Assembly (NCBI GenBank): GCA_030726915.1
Contig: JANRCR010000015.1
Span: 1-42,033, forward strand
Direction: 5' to 3'
DNA from: Candidatus Nanopelagicales bacterium
GTDB lineage: Bacteria; Actinomycetota; Actinomycetes; S36-B12
DNA length: 42,033 bases
Shown: in pieces, positions 30,833-41,433 of the stretch
Numbering within the stretch: position 1 is the stretch's first letter
How the letters are laid out: every line of letters starts with the position of its first letter
The notes under the pieces: generated by a model
Seen by the model: the letters and a program-made list of their open reading frames with translations, nothing else
Database searches by the model: none
What the model was told of the DNA's origin: nothing
Program-made: the position numbers and the translations under genes

Positions 30833-31558
30833 GTGTCCGAGGTAGTTGATGTCGAGTTTCGCAGCGACGTGACCGTTGAGTTGGTGAAGTCAACGGCACG
30901 TGACTCCGACGTGCTGTGGGCGGCGCGTGTGTCGACGAGGGGTGAACAGTCACTGGAGGATGTTGACTCCGATGCCACCGCGGCGCGCGGCCTGATCAAC
31001 TACCTGATGCGTGATCGCCATGGCACGCCGTTCGAGCACACATCCCTGACCTATTTCGTCTCAGCACCCATTTTTGTCTTCCGCGAGTTCATGCGTCACC
31101 GGATCGCGTCCTACAACGAAGAGAGTGGTCGCTATCGCGAGCTTCGACCCGTTTTCTACGTCCCCGGACCGGATCGTCGGCTCGTGCAGCAGGGCAAGCC
31201 GGGAGCCTATGAGTTCGTCGAGGGCACCCCGGAGCAGTATCAGGCCGTGGTGCAGCAGACAGAGGCGTCGTGTCGCGTGTCCTACGCCGCCTACCAGGCG
31301 ATGCTCGCGCAGGGAGTCGCTCGAGAGGTGGCCCGAGGGGTGTTGCCCGTCGCGACCTACTCCTCCATGTACGTCACCATGAATGCCCGCGCCTTGATGA
31401 ACTTCCTTTCACTGCGCACAAAGCATCCCGGCAGTCATTTCCCGTCCTTCCCCCAGAGGGAGATTGAGATGGTCGCCGACCTGATGGAGTCCGAGTGGGC
31501 GGCCCTCATGCCACTGACGTACGAAGCCTTCGTCGCCAACGGCCGCGTCGCCCCCTAG
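30833..31558 (+). CDS. thyX: FAD-dependent thymidylate synthase
   Basis: ThyX motif RHRX7S (RHRIASYNEES); GAGGGAGG upstream of GTG 30833. Confidence 0.96.
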   Translation: MSEVVDVEFRSDVTVELVKSTARDSDVLWAARVSTRGEQSLEDVDSDATAARGLINYLMRDRHGTPFEHTSLTYFVSAPIFVFREFMRHRIASYNEESGRYRELRPVFYVPGPDRRLVQQGKPGAYEFVEGTPEQYQAVVQQTEASCRVSYAAYQAMLAQGVAREVARGVLPVATYSSMYVTMNARALMNFLSLRTKHPGSHFPSFPQREIEMVADLMESEWAALMPLTYEAFVANGRVAP

Positions 31559-31561
31559 CGA

Positions 31562-31573
31562 TAGCCTTTCGCC
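31562..31573 (+). promoter_or_regulatory. Candidate leaderless promoter of dapA (TAGCCT-N6-ATG)
   Basis: TAGCCT at 31562-31567, spacer TTCGCC, ATG 31574. Confidence 0.55.
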
Positions 31574-32479
31574 ATGCCCGTCCCCATCGTTGGACCCGTC
31601 GGCACCGTGCTGACCGCCATGGTGACCCCCCTGAGAGTCGATGGCTCGGTCGATCTGGATGGCCTCCAGGACCTCGCCGGGCACCTGGTGGATGTCGGGG
31701 GCAACGACGGCCTCGTGGTCAATGGCACGACGGGGGAGTCGGCCACCACATCTGATGATGAGAAGACGCTGATCGTGCGTGCGGTGGTGGACGCGGTGGG
31801 AGACCGTGCCCGGGTGCTGGCGGGGGTCGGTACGTCGGACACCGCGCATTCGGTCGACCTGGCCCAACAGGCACAGGCGGCTGGGGCCCACGGTCTTCTC
31901 GTCGTCGCGCCCTATTACAACCGACCGCCCCAGGAGGGTCTGCTCGTTCACTTCCGGGCTATCGCGGATGCAACAGACCTCCCGGTGGTCACCTATGACA
32001 TTCCCAAGCGCACAGGAGTGGCGCTGGAGGTGGAGACATTAGTGCGACTCGCGGAGCATCCGCGCATTGTCGCCAATAAGGACGCCAAGGGTGATCTCGA
32101 AGCCGCTCAGTGGGTCATGGCGCGATCCGACCTTGGCTGGTACTCCGGTGATGACATGCTCAACCTGCCCCTGCTGTCCCTCGGAGCCAACGGATTCATT
32201 TCCGTCGTCGGGCACCTTGTGGCTCCACGCCTGCGCGCGTTGGTCGAGGCCTACGCCGCGGGCCGCGTGCACGAGGCCATGGAGATTAATCGTTCGCTTC
32301 TGCCGGTGTACACCGGCATTTTTCGCTCGCAGGGAACAATCCTCACCAAGGCAGCCCTGGCGATGCAGGGCCTACCCGCGGGTCCGGTGCGCGCACCCCT
32401 GATTGAGGCGACACAAACCCAGCGTGCACTCCTGCACGATGATCTGATCGCCGGTGAAGTGGAGATGACACACACATGA
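31574..32479 (+). CDS. dapA: 4-hydroxy-tetrahydrodipicolinate synthase
   Basis: VNGTTGESATTSDDEK, APYYNRPPQEGLLVHF, YDIPKRTG. Confidence 0.96.
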   Translation: MPVPIVGPVGTVLTAMVTPLRVDGSVDLDGLQDLAGHLVDVGGNDGLVVNGTTGESATTSDDEKTLIVRAVVDAVGDRARVLAGVGTSDTAHSVDLAQQAQAAGAHGLLVVAPYYNRPPQEGLLVHFRAIADATDLPVVTYDIPKRTGVALEVETLVRLAEHPRIVANKDAKGDLEAAQWVMARSDLGWYSGDDMLNLPLLSLGANGFISVVGHLVAPRLRALVEAYAAGRVHEAMEINRSLLPVYTGIFRSQGTILTKAALAMQGLPAGPVRAPLIEATQTQRALLHDDLIAGEVEMTHT

Positions 32480-34161
32480 GCCATCCGCATCCAGAGCTGC
32501 CCGAGCCGCCACCCCTGCCGGAGGGTGCACTCAGGGTCGTCGCGCTCGGTGGCCTGGGTGAGATCGGCCGCAACATGACGGTCCTGGAATACGCGGGGCG
32601 TCTGCTGGTCGTGGACTGCGGCGTCCTCTTCCCCGAGGAGTCCCAGCCGGGGATCGACCTCATTCTGCCGGACTTCACGTCGATCGAGGATCGCCTCGAT
32701 GACATCGAGGCGATCGTGTTGACGCATGGTCACGAGGACCACATCGGCGCTCTTCCGTATCTGCTGCGCCTGCGGCGCGACATTCCCCTCCTGGGGTCTC
32801 GGCTGACGCTGGCCCTGGTCGAGGCTAAACTCCGAGAGGCGCGCATCAAACCGGTGGTGACGGTTGTGCGTGAGGGTGAGCGCAACCGGGTTGGTCCCTT
32901 CGATCTGGAGTTTCTCGCCGTCAATCACTCGATTCCTGACGCGCTCGCCGTCGCGATCCGGACTCCGGCCGGGCTCGTGCTGCACACGGGCGACTTCAAG
33001 ATGGATCAGTTGCCCTTGGACGGTCGCCTCACCGACCTCAACGGCTTCGCGCGGCTCGGTGATGAGGGAGTGGACCTCCTCCTGGTCGATTCGACCAATG
33101 CGGAGGTGCCGGGCTTCGTGCCCAGCGAGGCCGAGATCACCCCCGTGCTGAATGCCGTGTTCGCCCGATCGCGTGGCCGCATCATCGTGGCTTCATTTGC
33201 CTCCCATATCCACCGCATCCAGCAGGTGATTGATGCGGCAGCCGCGCACGGGCGCCGGGTTGCCTTTGTCGGCCGGTCCATGGTGCGCAATATGGGGGTT
33301 GCTCGCGATCTGGGCTATCTCACGGTCCCCGGTGGGACACTGGTGTCACTCGATGACCTCACCCACCTTCCGGACGATGAGGTCGTGCTGATCTGCACGG
33401 GATCGCAGGGTGAGCCGATGGCGGTGCTATCCCGCATCGCCAACAACGACCACGCCATCAAGGCCGGCGCGGATGACACCATCATCCTGGCCTCATCGCT
33501 TATCCCCGGCAACGAAAATGCGGTCAATCGTGTGATCAATGGACTGACGAGATCAGGGGCAACGGTCGTTCATCGCGGCAATGCGCTCGTCCACGTATCC
33601 GGTCATGCCTCGGCGGGTGAGTTGCTGTATGTGTACAACGTGGTGCGGCCACGCAACGTGATGCCGGTTCACGGGGAATGGCGTCACCTGCGGGCCAACG
33701 CTGCGCTTGCCGAGCGCACGGGTGTCCCACGTGATCGCATCGTGCTCGCCGAAGACGGTGTGGTTGTCGACCTCGTGGATGGGGTGGCCCGGATTGTTGG
33801 CGCCGTGCCCGTCGGTTATGTCTACGTCGATGGGGCGAGTGTGGGGGACATCAGCGAGGCGTCGCTCACGGACCGCAGAGTGTTGGGCGAAGAAGGGTTC
33901 ATCTCCATTTTTGCTGCCGTCGACATCATCAATGGCAAGGTGGTCGCGGGTCCAGAGATTGAGGCCCGTGGTTTCCACGAGGACCCCGACGTGCTCACGC
34001 CGGTGCGAGACGACGTACGCCGGGAGTTGGAGTCCGCCATGGCCGATGGGGTCGTGGATGCCCGCCAACTGCAGCAGCGGGTCCGCCGGATCGTGGGTCG
34101 ATGGGTGGCCCAGACCCATCGGCGTCGCCCCATGATCATCCCCGTTGTGGTCGAGGCCTGA
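32476..34161 (+). CDS. rnj: Ribonuclease J
   Basis: Beta-CASP metallo-beta-lactamase: LTHGHEDHIGALPYLL, LHTGDFKMD, HVSGHASAGEL, MPVHGEWRHL. Confidence 0.95.
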   Translation: MSHPHPELPEPPPLPEGALRVVALGGLGEIGRNMTVLEYAGRLLVVDCGVLFPEESQPGIDLILPDFTSIEDRLDDIEAIVLTHGHEDHIGALPYLLRLRRDIPLLGSRLTLALVEAKLREARIKPVVTVVREGERNRVGPFDLEFLAVNHSIPDALAVAIRTPAGLVLHTGDFKMDQLPLDGRLTDLNGFARLGDEGVDLLLVDSTNAEVPGFVPSEAEITPVLNAVFARSRGRIIVASFASHIHRIQQVIDAAAAHGRRVAFVGRSMVRNMGVARDLGYLTVPGGTLVSLDDLTHLPDDEVVLICTGSQGEPMAVLSRIANNDHAIKAGADDTIILASSLIPGNENAVNRVINGLTRSGATVVHRGNALVHVSGHASAGELLYVYNVVRPRNVMPVHGEWRHLRANAALAERTGVPRDRIVLAEDGVVVDLVDGVARIVGAVPVGYVYVDGASVGDISEASLTDRRVLGEEGFISIFAAVDIINGKVVAGPEIEARGFHEDPDVLTPVRDDVRRELESAMADGVVDARQLQQRVRRIVGRWVAQTHRRRPMIIPVVVEA

Positions 34162-34224
34162 TTCGACGCTCTCAAAGTGACACGCGTTGCGCGTGTGACG
34201 CCCGGGATTCCTGGGGTCCACGAG

Positions 34225-34236
34225 TAGTCTCGGCAC
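34225..34236 (+). promoter_or_regulatory. Candidate leaderless promoter of ftsK (TAGTCT-N6-ATG)
   Basis: -10-like TAGTCT at 34225-34230, 6 nt to ATG 34237, no Shine-Dalgarno. Confidence 0.55.
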
Positions 34237-36921
34237 ATGGCGAGTCGTTCGAGCGCGCCCCCGCGCCGTACCCCGGAGACATCATCTCGTTCGAGTTCTG
34301 CGCGTCCGAGCTCATCGCGGGCTCCTCGCGGGGCGGTCAAGGCAAAACCAGCACGCTCATCCCCGGCAGAGGCGAAGGCCCGGCCCAAGGCGAGGGCTTC
34401 GGCGTCCGGCACCTCAAAGACCACGTCCACCCGGCCCCCCGCTCGCGCGGCGGCGCCGCGGACTCGATCACCCCGTCCCACTCGCGGTGGTGGTCCAGGA
34501 CCGCTCATTCGCGGTGGTCGGGCGTGCGGCCGCGCGGTTCGTGGGGTGTGGCTGGCGGTGGCAACGGCGATGGGGACCGCTGTGCGACGTGTCGGCCATG
34601 GGGCACGTGATCTCGACGATGTCCACCGCCGGGACGGATTGGGCCTGGTGTTTATTGCCCTGGCTGTCGTGGTGGCTGCGGCCGTGTGGTTTGGCGTGGA
34701 TGGTTGGTTCACCGTGGGACTCGGCACGATTGCGGGCTACCTGGTGGGCGCGTTCGAGATCGCGGTGCCGGTCGTGCTCCTCCTGCTTGCCTGGCGGACC
34801 CTGCGCCATCCGGACGACTACGTCACCAACGGTCGGCTCCTGGTCGGCGGATTGGCTCTGCTGTTGTCGGCCGCCGGCCTGTGGCATCTCGCCCAGGGTG
34901 TCCCGACCCCCAGCGATGGCTTTGATGCGCTGACCACCGGGACCGGGATCACCGGCTGGGTGGTGACGGCGCCCGTATCCGCGGCGCTGGGACCCGTGGT
35001 GACCGCAGTGTTGCTGAGCCTGCTCGGTGTCTTCGGCTTGCTGGTGCTCACCGCAACTCCGCTCATGGCTGTGCCGCAGGCCCTGCGGCGGGGTGCTGCC
35101 CACATCCTGCGCCCAGGGTCCGGATCACGATCTGAGTCAGACGATGCGCTCCTCGATTCCTACGAAGCCGATGAGGTCGACGGGTTCGTCGTGGACCCCG
35201 TGATGGAGGAGGAGTTCCTGGTGTCGGCGGCAGAGCCCACCGGCCCTACCCTCGGGCTGAGCGAGGCGGCGCGCGATATCGCGGATGCAGCTCGATTCGA
35301 AACCTCACCCCGGGATATCACAGAAGAGATTTCCATCATCCCCGGCGACAGCATCGCCGCGGCCGATGTCATACCCACGGACACGGCCACCCCGCCAGTA
35401 CAGGGGCCATCAGCGGATGGCGCGGGCACGCCGGTTCAATTGCCGCTCGATCGGGCGCTGGACTACCACTTGCCGGCGAGCACCACATTGAAGGCCGGTC
35501 CTGCAGCACGTGCGCGCACCAAGGCCAACGACGCGGTTGTCGCATCCCTGACGCAGGTGCTTGAGGAATTTGCCATCGATGCCCGTGTCACGGGATTCAC
35601 TCGCGGACCGACGGTCACCCGGTATGAGATCGAGCTCGGTCCGAGCGTCAAGGTCGAGCGAGTCACCGCGCTGAGTCGCAATATCTCCTATGCGGTGGCG
35701 AGTCCCGAGGTGCGCATCCTCAGCCCGATCCCCGGCAAGAGTGCAATCGGCATCGAGATCCCCAACCTTGATCGCGAACTCGTGAGTCTGGGAGATGTGC
35801 TGCGCTCGACAGTCGCGAGCGACGAGCACCATCCCATGATCGTCGGTCTGGGCAAGGACGTCGAGGGTGGCTATGTTGTGGCCAACCTCGCCAAGATGCC
35901 GCATCTCCTCGTCGCCGGTGCCACCGGCGCCGGCAAGTCCAGCTGCATCAACGCGATCATCACATCCATCCTGATGCGTGCAACGCCAGACGAGGTCCGC
36001 ATGATTCTCGTCGATCCCAAGCGCGTCGAGTTGACGGCGTACGAGGGGATTCCTCACCTGATCACGCCTATTATCACGCACCCCAAGAAGGCAGCGGATG
36101 CGCTGCAGTGGGTTGTCAAGGAGATGGACACCCGCTACGACGATCTGGCGCACTTCGGCTTCCGCCACATCGATGATTTCAACAAGGCCGTCCGCGCGGG
36201 CAAACTCACTCCTCCGCTCGGGAGTGAGCGCATCATGCGTCCCTATCCCTACCTCCTCATCATCGTTGATGAGCTGGCCGACCTCATGATGGTGGCCCCC
36301 CGTGACGTCGAGGATGCGATCGTGCGCATCACTCAACTCGCGAGAGCCGCGGGGATCCACCTGGTCCTGGCCACCCAACGACCCAGTGTCGATGTCGTCA
36401 CCGGCCTCATCAAGGCCAATGTTCCCAGCCGACTTTCTTTCGCGACCTCATCACTGGCGGATAGTCGCGTGATTCTTGACCAGGCCGGTGCTGAGAAACT
36501 CGTTGGACAGGGCGATGGCCTGTTCCTTCCCATGGGTGCGAGCAAGGCGCAGCGCATCCAGGGAGCCTTCGTCTCCGAGTCGGAGATTCGCACCCTGGTG
36601 CGTTTCACTCGTGAGCAGATGGATCCGGAGTATCGCGAGGATGTCGCCGCCCCGGTGGTGGCCGGCCGGGCCGTGGATGAGGACATCGGTGATGATCTCG
36701 ACCTGCTGTGTCAGGCTGCCGAACTCATTATCTCCACGCAGTTCGGGTCAACGTCCATGCTGCAGCGCAAGCTCCGCGTTGGCTTTGCCAAGGCGGGCCG
36801 GCTGATGGACTTGCTTGAGTCACGGGGAGTGGTCGGGCCGAGTGAGGGCTCCAAGGCGCGTGAGGTGCTGCTCACGGCCGACGGACTTCCCGGTTTCCTC
36901 ATGGACGTTCGCGGGGGCTGA
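34237..36921 (+). CDS. ftsK: FtsK/SpoIIIE DNA translocase
   Basis: Low-complexity N-terminus, several TM helices, Walker A GATGAGKSS, LIIVDELADLMM, and C-terminal gamma domain. Confidence 0.95.
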   Translation: MASRSSAPPRRTPETSSRSSSARPSSSRAPRGAVKAKPARSSPAEAKARPKARASASGTSKTTSTRPPARAAAPRTRSPRPTRGGGPGPLIRGGRACGRAVRGVWLAVATAMGTAVRRVGHGARDLDDVHRRDGLGLVFIALAVVVAAAVWFGVDGWFTVGLGTIAGYLVGAFEIAVPVVLLLLAWRTLRHPDDYVTNGRLLVGGLALLLSAAGLWHLAQGVPTPSDGFDALTTGTGITGWVVTAPVSAALGPVVTAVLLSLLGVFGLLVLTATPLMAVPQALRRGAAHILRPGSGSRSESDDALLDSYEADEVDGFVVDPVMEEEFLVSAAEPTGPTLGLSEAARDIADAARFETSPRDITEEISIIPGDSIAAADVIPTDTATPPVQGPSADGAGTPVQLPLDRALDYHLPASTTLKAGPAARARTKANDAVVASLTQVLEEFAIDARVTGFTRGPTVTRYEIELGPSVKVERVTALSRNISYAVASPEVRILSPIPGKSAIGIEIPNLDRELVSLGDVLRSTVASDEHHPMIVGLGKDVEGGYVVANLAKMPHLLVAGATGAGKSSCINAIITSILMRATPDEVRMILVDPKRVELTAYEGIPHLITPIITHPKKAADALQWVVKEMDTRYDDLAHFGFRHIDDFNKAVRAGKLTPPLGSERIMRPYPYLLIIVDELADLMMVAPRDVEDAIVRITQLARAAGIHLVLATQRPSVDVVTGLIKANVPSRLSFATSSLADSRVILDQAGAEKLVGQGDGLFLPMGASKAQRIQGAFVSESEIRTLVRFTREQMDPEYREDVAAPVVAGRAVDEDIGDDLDLLCQAAELIISTQFGSTSMLQRKLRVGFAKAGRLMDLLESRGVVGPSEGSKAREVLLTADGLPGFLMDVRGG

Positions 36922-37000
36922 TCTGCGTCGCTGCTCTTCGGGGCGCACCGGGTCTGAGCCTGAGCGTTGGCCGCCCGTGACCTGACCGCGCCCTACTCTC

Positions 37001-37012
37001 TACCCTGGGGGA
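37001..37012 (+). promoter_or_regulatory. Candidate leaderless promoter of rimO (TACCCT-N6-GTG)
   Basis: TACCCT at 37001-37006, 6 nt to GTG 37013; GTGACC 18 nt upstream could be a -35. Confidence 0.5.
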
Positions 37013-38341
37013 GTGAAGACACGCGTCTCGGTGGTGCGCTTGGGCTGTGCGCGCAACGATGTGGATGCCGATGAGCTCCAGGCGCGGCTCGTCGAGGGGG
37101 GTCTTGACGTCCGCGATGACCCGGAGGGCGCCGAGGTTGTGCTCGTCAACACCTGCGGTTTCATCGCCTCGGCCAAAAAGGACTCCATCGATACCATCCT
37201 GGCGGCCGCCGACACCGGTGCTCGTGTCGTTGTCACCGGATGCCTCGCGGAGAGATACGGCAATGAACTCGCTGATTCGCTTCCGGAGGCGGCTGCCGTA
37301 TTGAGTTTTGACGACTATGGCGAGATTGCCGATCGGGTACGTCGGGTCGCTGACGGCGAGTCCCTTCCGGTGCACACTCCTGCCGATAGGCGTCGGCTTC
37401 TCCCTCTCGCCCCCGTTGACCGTTCGTCCTCCGGGGTCCCCGGGCATGCTGGCCTGGCTCGGATCGTGACGGGGCCCGTCATGGCGGTAAAGCTCGCTTC
37501 CGGGTGCGATAGGAGGTGCACGTTCTGCGCGATCCCGTCCTTTCGAGGTTCGTTTGTGAGCAGGCGGCCGGAGGATGTCATCGGAGAGATCGCCGACCTC
37601 GCCGATGCGGGAGTGCGCGAGGTGGTGCTCGTCAGCGAGAATTCGACGTCGTACGGGAAGGATCTGGGCGACATCCGCATGCTGGAGCGCCTCCTCCCCG
37701 CATTAGGCAAGGTGCCGGGCATCGTGCGAGTGCGCGCGAGTTATCTTCAACCAGCTGAGATGCGACCTGGTCTTGCTGAGGTCATCGCACAAACCCCCGG
37801 AGTCGCACCGTACTTCGATCTGTCATTCCAGCATGCGAGCCCGCGCATCCTCAGGCGTATGCGCCGTTTCGGCGGGTCGGATGACTTTCTCGGCCTGCTC
37901 AGTGGCATCCGGGGCCATGCACCGAATGCCGGCGTGCGCACCAATGTCATTGTCGGATTCCCGGGCGAGACCGAGGCTGATCTGGAGGAGCTAGCAGACT
38001 TCCTGGCGCAGGCGGCCATGGACGCTGTCGGTGTCTTCGGATACTCCGATGAGGAAGGCACCGAGGCCATCGGCCTGGATGGGCATCTCCCCGAGGATGA
38101 GATTGATCGGCGTGTCGCGCATATCTGTGCGCTGGTGGATGAACTCACCCTTGAGCGTGCAACGCGGCGAATCGGCGAGCATGTTGAGGTGATCATGGAG
38201 GAACCCGGTGTCGGGCGCGCAGCCCATCAGGGGCCCGAGGATGGTGCCACGTTGATCGAGGAGGCCGGGGAGGTAGGCGACGTCGTCCGGGCGGTTGTCA
38301 CAGGTGTCGAGGGTGTTGATCTCGTGGCGGAGATCCGGTGA
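37013..38341 (+). CDS. rimO: Ribosomal protein S12 methylthiotransferase
   Basis: [25 protein letters not shown], radical-SAM [12 protein letters not shown] domain. Confidence 0.94.
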   Translation: MKTRVSVVRLGCARNDVDADELQARLVEGGLDVRDDPEGAEVVLVNTCGFIASAKKDSIDTILAAADTGARVVVTGCLAERYGNELADSLPEAAAVLSFDDYGEIADRVRRVADGESLPVHTPADRRRLLPLAPVDRSSSGVPGHAGLARIVTGPVMAVKLASGCDRRCTFCAIPSFRGSFVSRRPEDVIGEIADLADAGVREVVLVSENSTSYGKDLGDIRMLERLLPALGKVPGIVRVRASYLQPAEMRPGLAEVIAQTPGVAPYFDLSFQHASPRILRRMRRFGGSDDFLGLLSGIRGHAPNAGVRTNVIVGFPGETEADLEELADFLAQAAMDAVGVFGYSDEEGTEAIGLDGHLPEDEIDRRVAHICALVDELTLERATRRIGEHVEVIMEEPGVGRAAHQGPEDGATLIEEAGEVGDVVRAVVTGVEGVDLVAEIR

Positions 38342-38931
38342 GGCCACCCCCACCGGATCACGTCGGTGATCCCGTTGGGACGTCACGGTGGGCAACCCTG
38401 CCTAACCTGCTCACACTGATTCGCCTCCTCCTCGTTCCCGTCCTGGGTGTGCTGCTCCTGGCCGACGATGGCGCAGATGCAGGACTGCGCTGGTGGGCTA
38501 TGGCCGTCTTCATCGTGGCGGCCCTCACCGACCTCGCCGATGGGGAGATCGCGCGACGTAGCGGCACCATCACGAATCTCGGCAAGATCGCCGATCCGGT
38601 CGCGGACAAGGCGTTGACGGGTGTTGCCCTGATTGGCCTGTCGATCCTCGGCGACCTGCCCTGGTGGGTGACCATCGTGATTCTTGCGCGCGAGGTTGCT
38701 GTCACCATTCTGCGCTTTGCTGTCATCCGTCACGGTGTCATCCCAGCATCGCGCGGTGGCAAGGCCAAGACGGTTGCTCAAGTAGTGGCGATCGGTCTCT
38801 ACCTTGCACCCCTGCCGGATGCTTTTGATGCTGTGCGCGTGGCCGCCATGGCGATCGCGGTGATTCTCACACTCGTGACCGGGGTCGACTACGCAGTGCA
38901 AGCGCGTCGACTCATGCGTGCGGCTCGATGA
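38338..38931 (+). CDS. pgsA: CDP-diacylglycerol-glycerol-3-phosphate 3-phosphatidyltransferase
   Basis: CDP-alcohol phosphatidyltransferase motif D-x2-DG-x2-AR-x8-G-x3-D-x3-D in [29 protein letters not shown]. Confidence 0.93.
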   Translation: MRPPPPDHVGDPVGTSRWATLPNLLTLIRLLLVPVLGVLLLADDGADAGLRWWAMAVFIVAALTDLADGEIARRSGTITNLGKIADPVADKALTGVALIGLSILGDLPWWVTIVILAREVAVTILRFAVIRHGVIPASRGGKAKTVAQVVAIGLYLAPLPDAFDAVRVAAMAIAVILTLVTGVDYAVQARRLMRAAR

Positions 38932-39446
38932 ACGCCGCGGACATCATCATCGCCCTGTCCATCCGTGGCCACACGGTTGCCACGGCCGAGAGCCTGACGG
39001 GCGGCCTATTGTGCGGCATCTTGACGTCCGTCCCCGGCGCCTCCGCCGTCGTGCGGGGCGGCGTGGTCGCCTACGCCGTCGATATCAAGGCGAATGTCCT
39101 CAACGTGGATGCCGAGCTGCTGGCCCGACACGGAGCTGTTGATCCCGTGGTGGCGGTCCACATGGCGGTCGGTGTGCGCCACCTTTTTGGGGCGACGTAC
39201 GGCGTGGCAACCACGGGGTCCGCTGGACCGGATCCGGACCCCGGCGGGACCCTCACAGGGCCCGTCCCGCCGGGCCGGGGATTCGTCGCGGTGGCCGGGC
39301 CGGACGGTGACGTGGTCATCGGCTTTGACCATCCCGACCGAGACCGTGAGGGGGTGCGGCAGGGGGCGATTGAGGCCGCCCTGACGGCCCTGCGCCGGTC
39401 GTTGGATGGCGTGCACGGCACCGACGACAGGCGTGCGTCAGGCTGA
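38928..39446 (+). CDS. cinA: CinA-family nicotinamide-nucleotide amidase
   Basis: TVATAESLTGGLLCGILTSVPGASAVVRGGVVAY; ATGA overlap with pgsA. Confidence 0.93.
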   Translation: MNAADIIIALSIRGHTVATAESLTGGLLCGILTSVPGASAVVRGGVVAYAVDIKANVLNVDAELLARHGAVDPVVAVHMAVGVRHLFGATYGVATTGSAGPDPDPGGTLTGPVPPGRGFVAVAGPDGDVVIGFDHPDRDREGVRQGAIEAALTALRRSLDGVHGTDDRRASG

Positions 39447-39451
39447 CGGGG

Positions 39452-39463
39452 TAACCTCGGGAT
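39452..39463 (+). promoter_or_regulatory. Candidate leaderless promoter of clgR (TAACCT-N6-GTG)
   Basis: TAACCT at 39452-39457, 6 nt to GTG 39464. Confidence 0.5.
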
Positions 39464-39724
39464 GTGATTGTGCTTCGTGAAGTCCTCGGTTCGGAGTTGC
39501 GTCGTGTCCGGTCGGCCCAGGGCCGCACCCTGCGCGATGTGTCCTCCTCCGCTGCGGTGTCCCTGGGCTACCTCTCCGAGGTCGAGCGTGGCGAGAAGGA
39601 AGCCTCCTCGGAGTTGCTGCTGTCCATTTGCGGAGCACTCCACGTGCGTCTATCGGATCTGTTGTTGACGGTGGCTGATCGCGTGTCCGAACTTGAGACG
39701 CCACCCATCGCACACGCTGCCTGA
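39464..39724 (+). CDS. clgR: XRE-family regulator, ClgR-like
   Basis: [60 protein letters not shown]; position after cinA as in other actinobacteria. Confidence 0.85.
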   Translation: MIVLREVLGSELRRVRSAQGRTLRDVSSSAAVSLGYLSEVERGEKEASSELLLSICGALHVRLSDLLLTVADRVSELETPPIAHAA

Positions 39725-39731
39725 TCACCCA

Positions 39732-40517
39732 TCACACGGTGGCCGGCTGGCAGTACGGACACCAGTAGGCGTCGCGCACGAATGTGCCGCTGGCCTGCTT
39801 GCCGAAGCGGATGCGGGTCCCGCATCGCAGGCACGGCCGCCCCGCGCGTCCATAGACGTAGTGTTGTGCCCGCAGATTCCCGGTGGAGGCTTGCGCCCCG
39901 CGACCGCGGTTGGCTCGCATGAGGTCCCGCCCGGTTGTCACCAGCGCGGGCAGCTCTGGGACACAGTGGAGCGGCGTCAGGGGTGCGATGCCGCGCAGAT
40001 ACAGAGTCTCGGTGACGTAGATGAGCCCAAACCCGGCAACAATGGACTGGTCCAGCAGCGCATCGCCGATGGCGCGATCAGGATGGGCGCGCAAGCGGTC
40101 CACGACATCCTCGATGTCGACGTTGTCGTCGAGGATGTCCGGACCGAGTGTGCCGAGGAGTCGCTCCACGCCGCTGGAGTCGAGTACGTCAACGACGGGC
40201 AGCCGATAACCCACGGCCTGCCACTGTTCGGTCGCAAGGACTGCTCGCACCTGCCAGTCGGGTCCGCCGCGCCATGTCCGACCGTGTCGATAGAGGTGCC
40301 ACGAGCCGTCCATGCGGAAGTGCGTATGCAGGGATAATGCGCCACTGAGTCGGAAGAGCAGGTGCTTGCCGTAGGACCGGACTCCCTCGACCGTGCGCCC
40401 CACCAGATCGACGGTTGCCAGTCGTGGGACCCGCAGGTCCGCGGTGGTGAGCACATCACCGGCGAGGCAGTCATCGAGCCGGCGAGCGGCCAGCCAGACC
40501 GTGTCTCCCTCAGGCAT
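39732..40517 (-). CDS. nei: Fpg/Nei-family DNA glycosylase
   Basis: N-terminal MPEGDTVWLAARRL, C-terminal zinc finger CLRCGTRIRFGKQASGTFVRDAYWCPYCQ. Confidence 0.93.
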   Translation of the reverse strand: MPEGDTVWLAARRLDDCLAGDVLTTADLRVPRLATVDLVGRTVEGVRSYGKHLLFRLSGALSLHTHFRMDGSWHLYRHGRTWRGGPDWQVRAVLATEQWQAVGYRLPVVDVLDSSGVERLLGTLGPDILDDNVDIEDVVDRLRAHPDRAIGDALLDQSIVAGFGLIYVTETLYLRGIAPLTPLHCVPELPALVTTGRDLMRANRGRGAQASTGNLRAQHYVYGRAGRPCLRCGTRIRFGKQASGTFVRDAYWCPYCQPATV

Positions 40518-41412
40518 GCACCGATTCTGGACCCTCCGTGGCCGTCGGTGCCACCTCGCGGTCGCGGCGTACGGTCCGGACGACGAAAGCGATGGCAAGG
40601 AGGCCCATCGCCAGGAGCATGGCGTACGTCATCCACCAGACGGCGGCAGGAGCGTCGAGGGCGCCGAGGATGAGCCGGGCGTTGAGGAGGCAGATGAAGA
40701 CGCCGACGACGACGCCGAGGATCCGGGCGTTGAGGAAGCGGACCAGCATGGCCGCGAGGGGCGCCGCGATGATGCCACCGATGAGGAGGGCAATAACGAT
40801 GCCGAGGTCAATGCCCGAGGTGCCCAGACCGACGAAGAAGCCCAGGCTGGCCGATAGGGCGACGACAAATTCCGAAGTATTGACGGTGCCGATCACGCGC
40901 GCAGGTGAGAGGCGGCCGTCGGCCAGCAGCGTGGGAGTGGTGACGGGACCCCACCCGCCGCCCCCGGTAGCGTCGATGAACCCCCCGACCAGGCCGAGTG
41001 GCACGAGGAGACGCAGCCCCGGGGTGCCCGGCTTGCGGCGGGGAGCGCGGCCCATGACGAATCGCGCAACGATGTAGATGCCGAGGAGGAACAGCAGTGT
41101 TCCGGTGAAGGGCAGCGCAGCCTTGGTAGACAGATGGGACAGCAGCGTGGCGCCAACAAAGGCACCGATGGCGCCCGGCAGGGCAATACGTCGGACGCCG
41201 GACCAGTCGACATTGCCGTAGCGCTGATGGGCGATGCCGGAGGCGGCAGCGGTGCCGAGCTTGGCCAGGTGGACCGAAGCTGAGGCAAGGGCCGGACTCA
41301 AGCCCACCGCAATGAGAAGGGTCGATGAGGTGACTCCAAAGCCCATCCCCAGCGCGCCATCGATGAAGGACGCGCCGAAACCGGCGAGAGCAATGAAGAT
41401 GAGCGTATTCAC
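40510..41412 (-). CDS. TauE/SafE-family sulfite exporter-like permease
   Basis: GTG 41412: VNTLIFIALAGFGASFIDGALGMGFGVTSSTLLIAVG...GLVGGFIDATGGGGWGPVTTPTLL. Confidence 0.9.
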   Translation of the reverse strand: MNTLIFIALAGFGASFIDGALGMGFGVTSSTLLIAVGLSPALASASVHLAKLGTAAASGIAHQRYGNVDWSGVRRIALPGAIGAFVGATLLSHLSTKAALPFTGTLLFLLGIYIVARFVMGRAPRRKPGTPGLRLLVPLGLVGGFIDATGGGGWGPVTTPTLLADGRLSPARVIGTVNTSEFVVALSASLGFFVGLGTSGIDLGIVIALLIGGIIAAPLAAMLVRFLNARILGVVVGVFICLLNARLILGALDAPAAVWWMTYAMLLAMGLLAIAFVVRTVRRDREVAPTATEGPESVHA

Positions 41413-41433
41413 GGGGCCTCCGGGACCAGGGCT

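Noticed and set aside
35410-36378. 322-aa minus-strand ORF within ftsK
   Set aside because: Antisense to conserved FtsK motor motifs; shadow frame.
36922-37012. Possible tRNA or small RNA between ftsK and rimO
   Set aside because: No cloverleaf or strong hairpin seen; the region is better explained as a rimO promoter.
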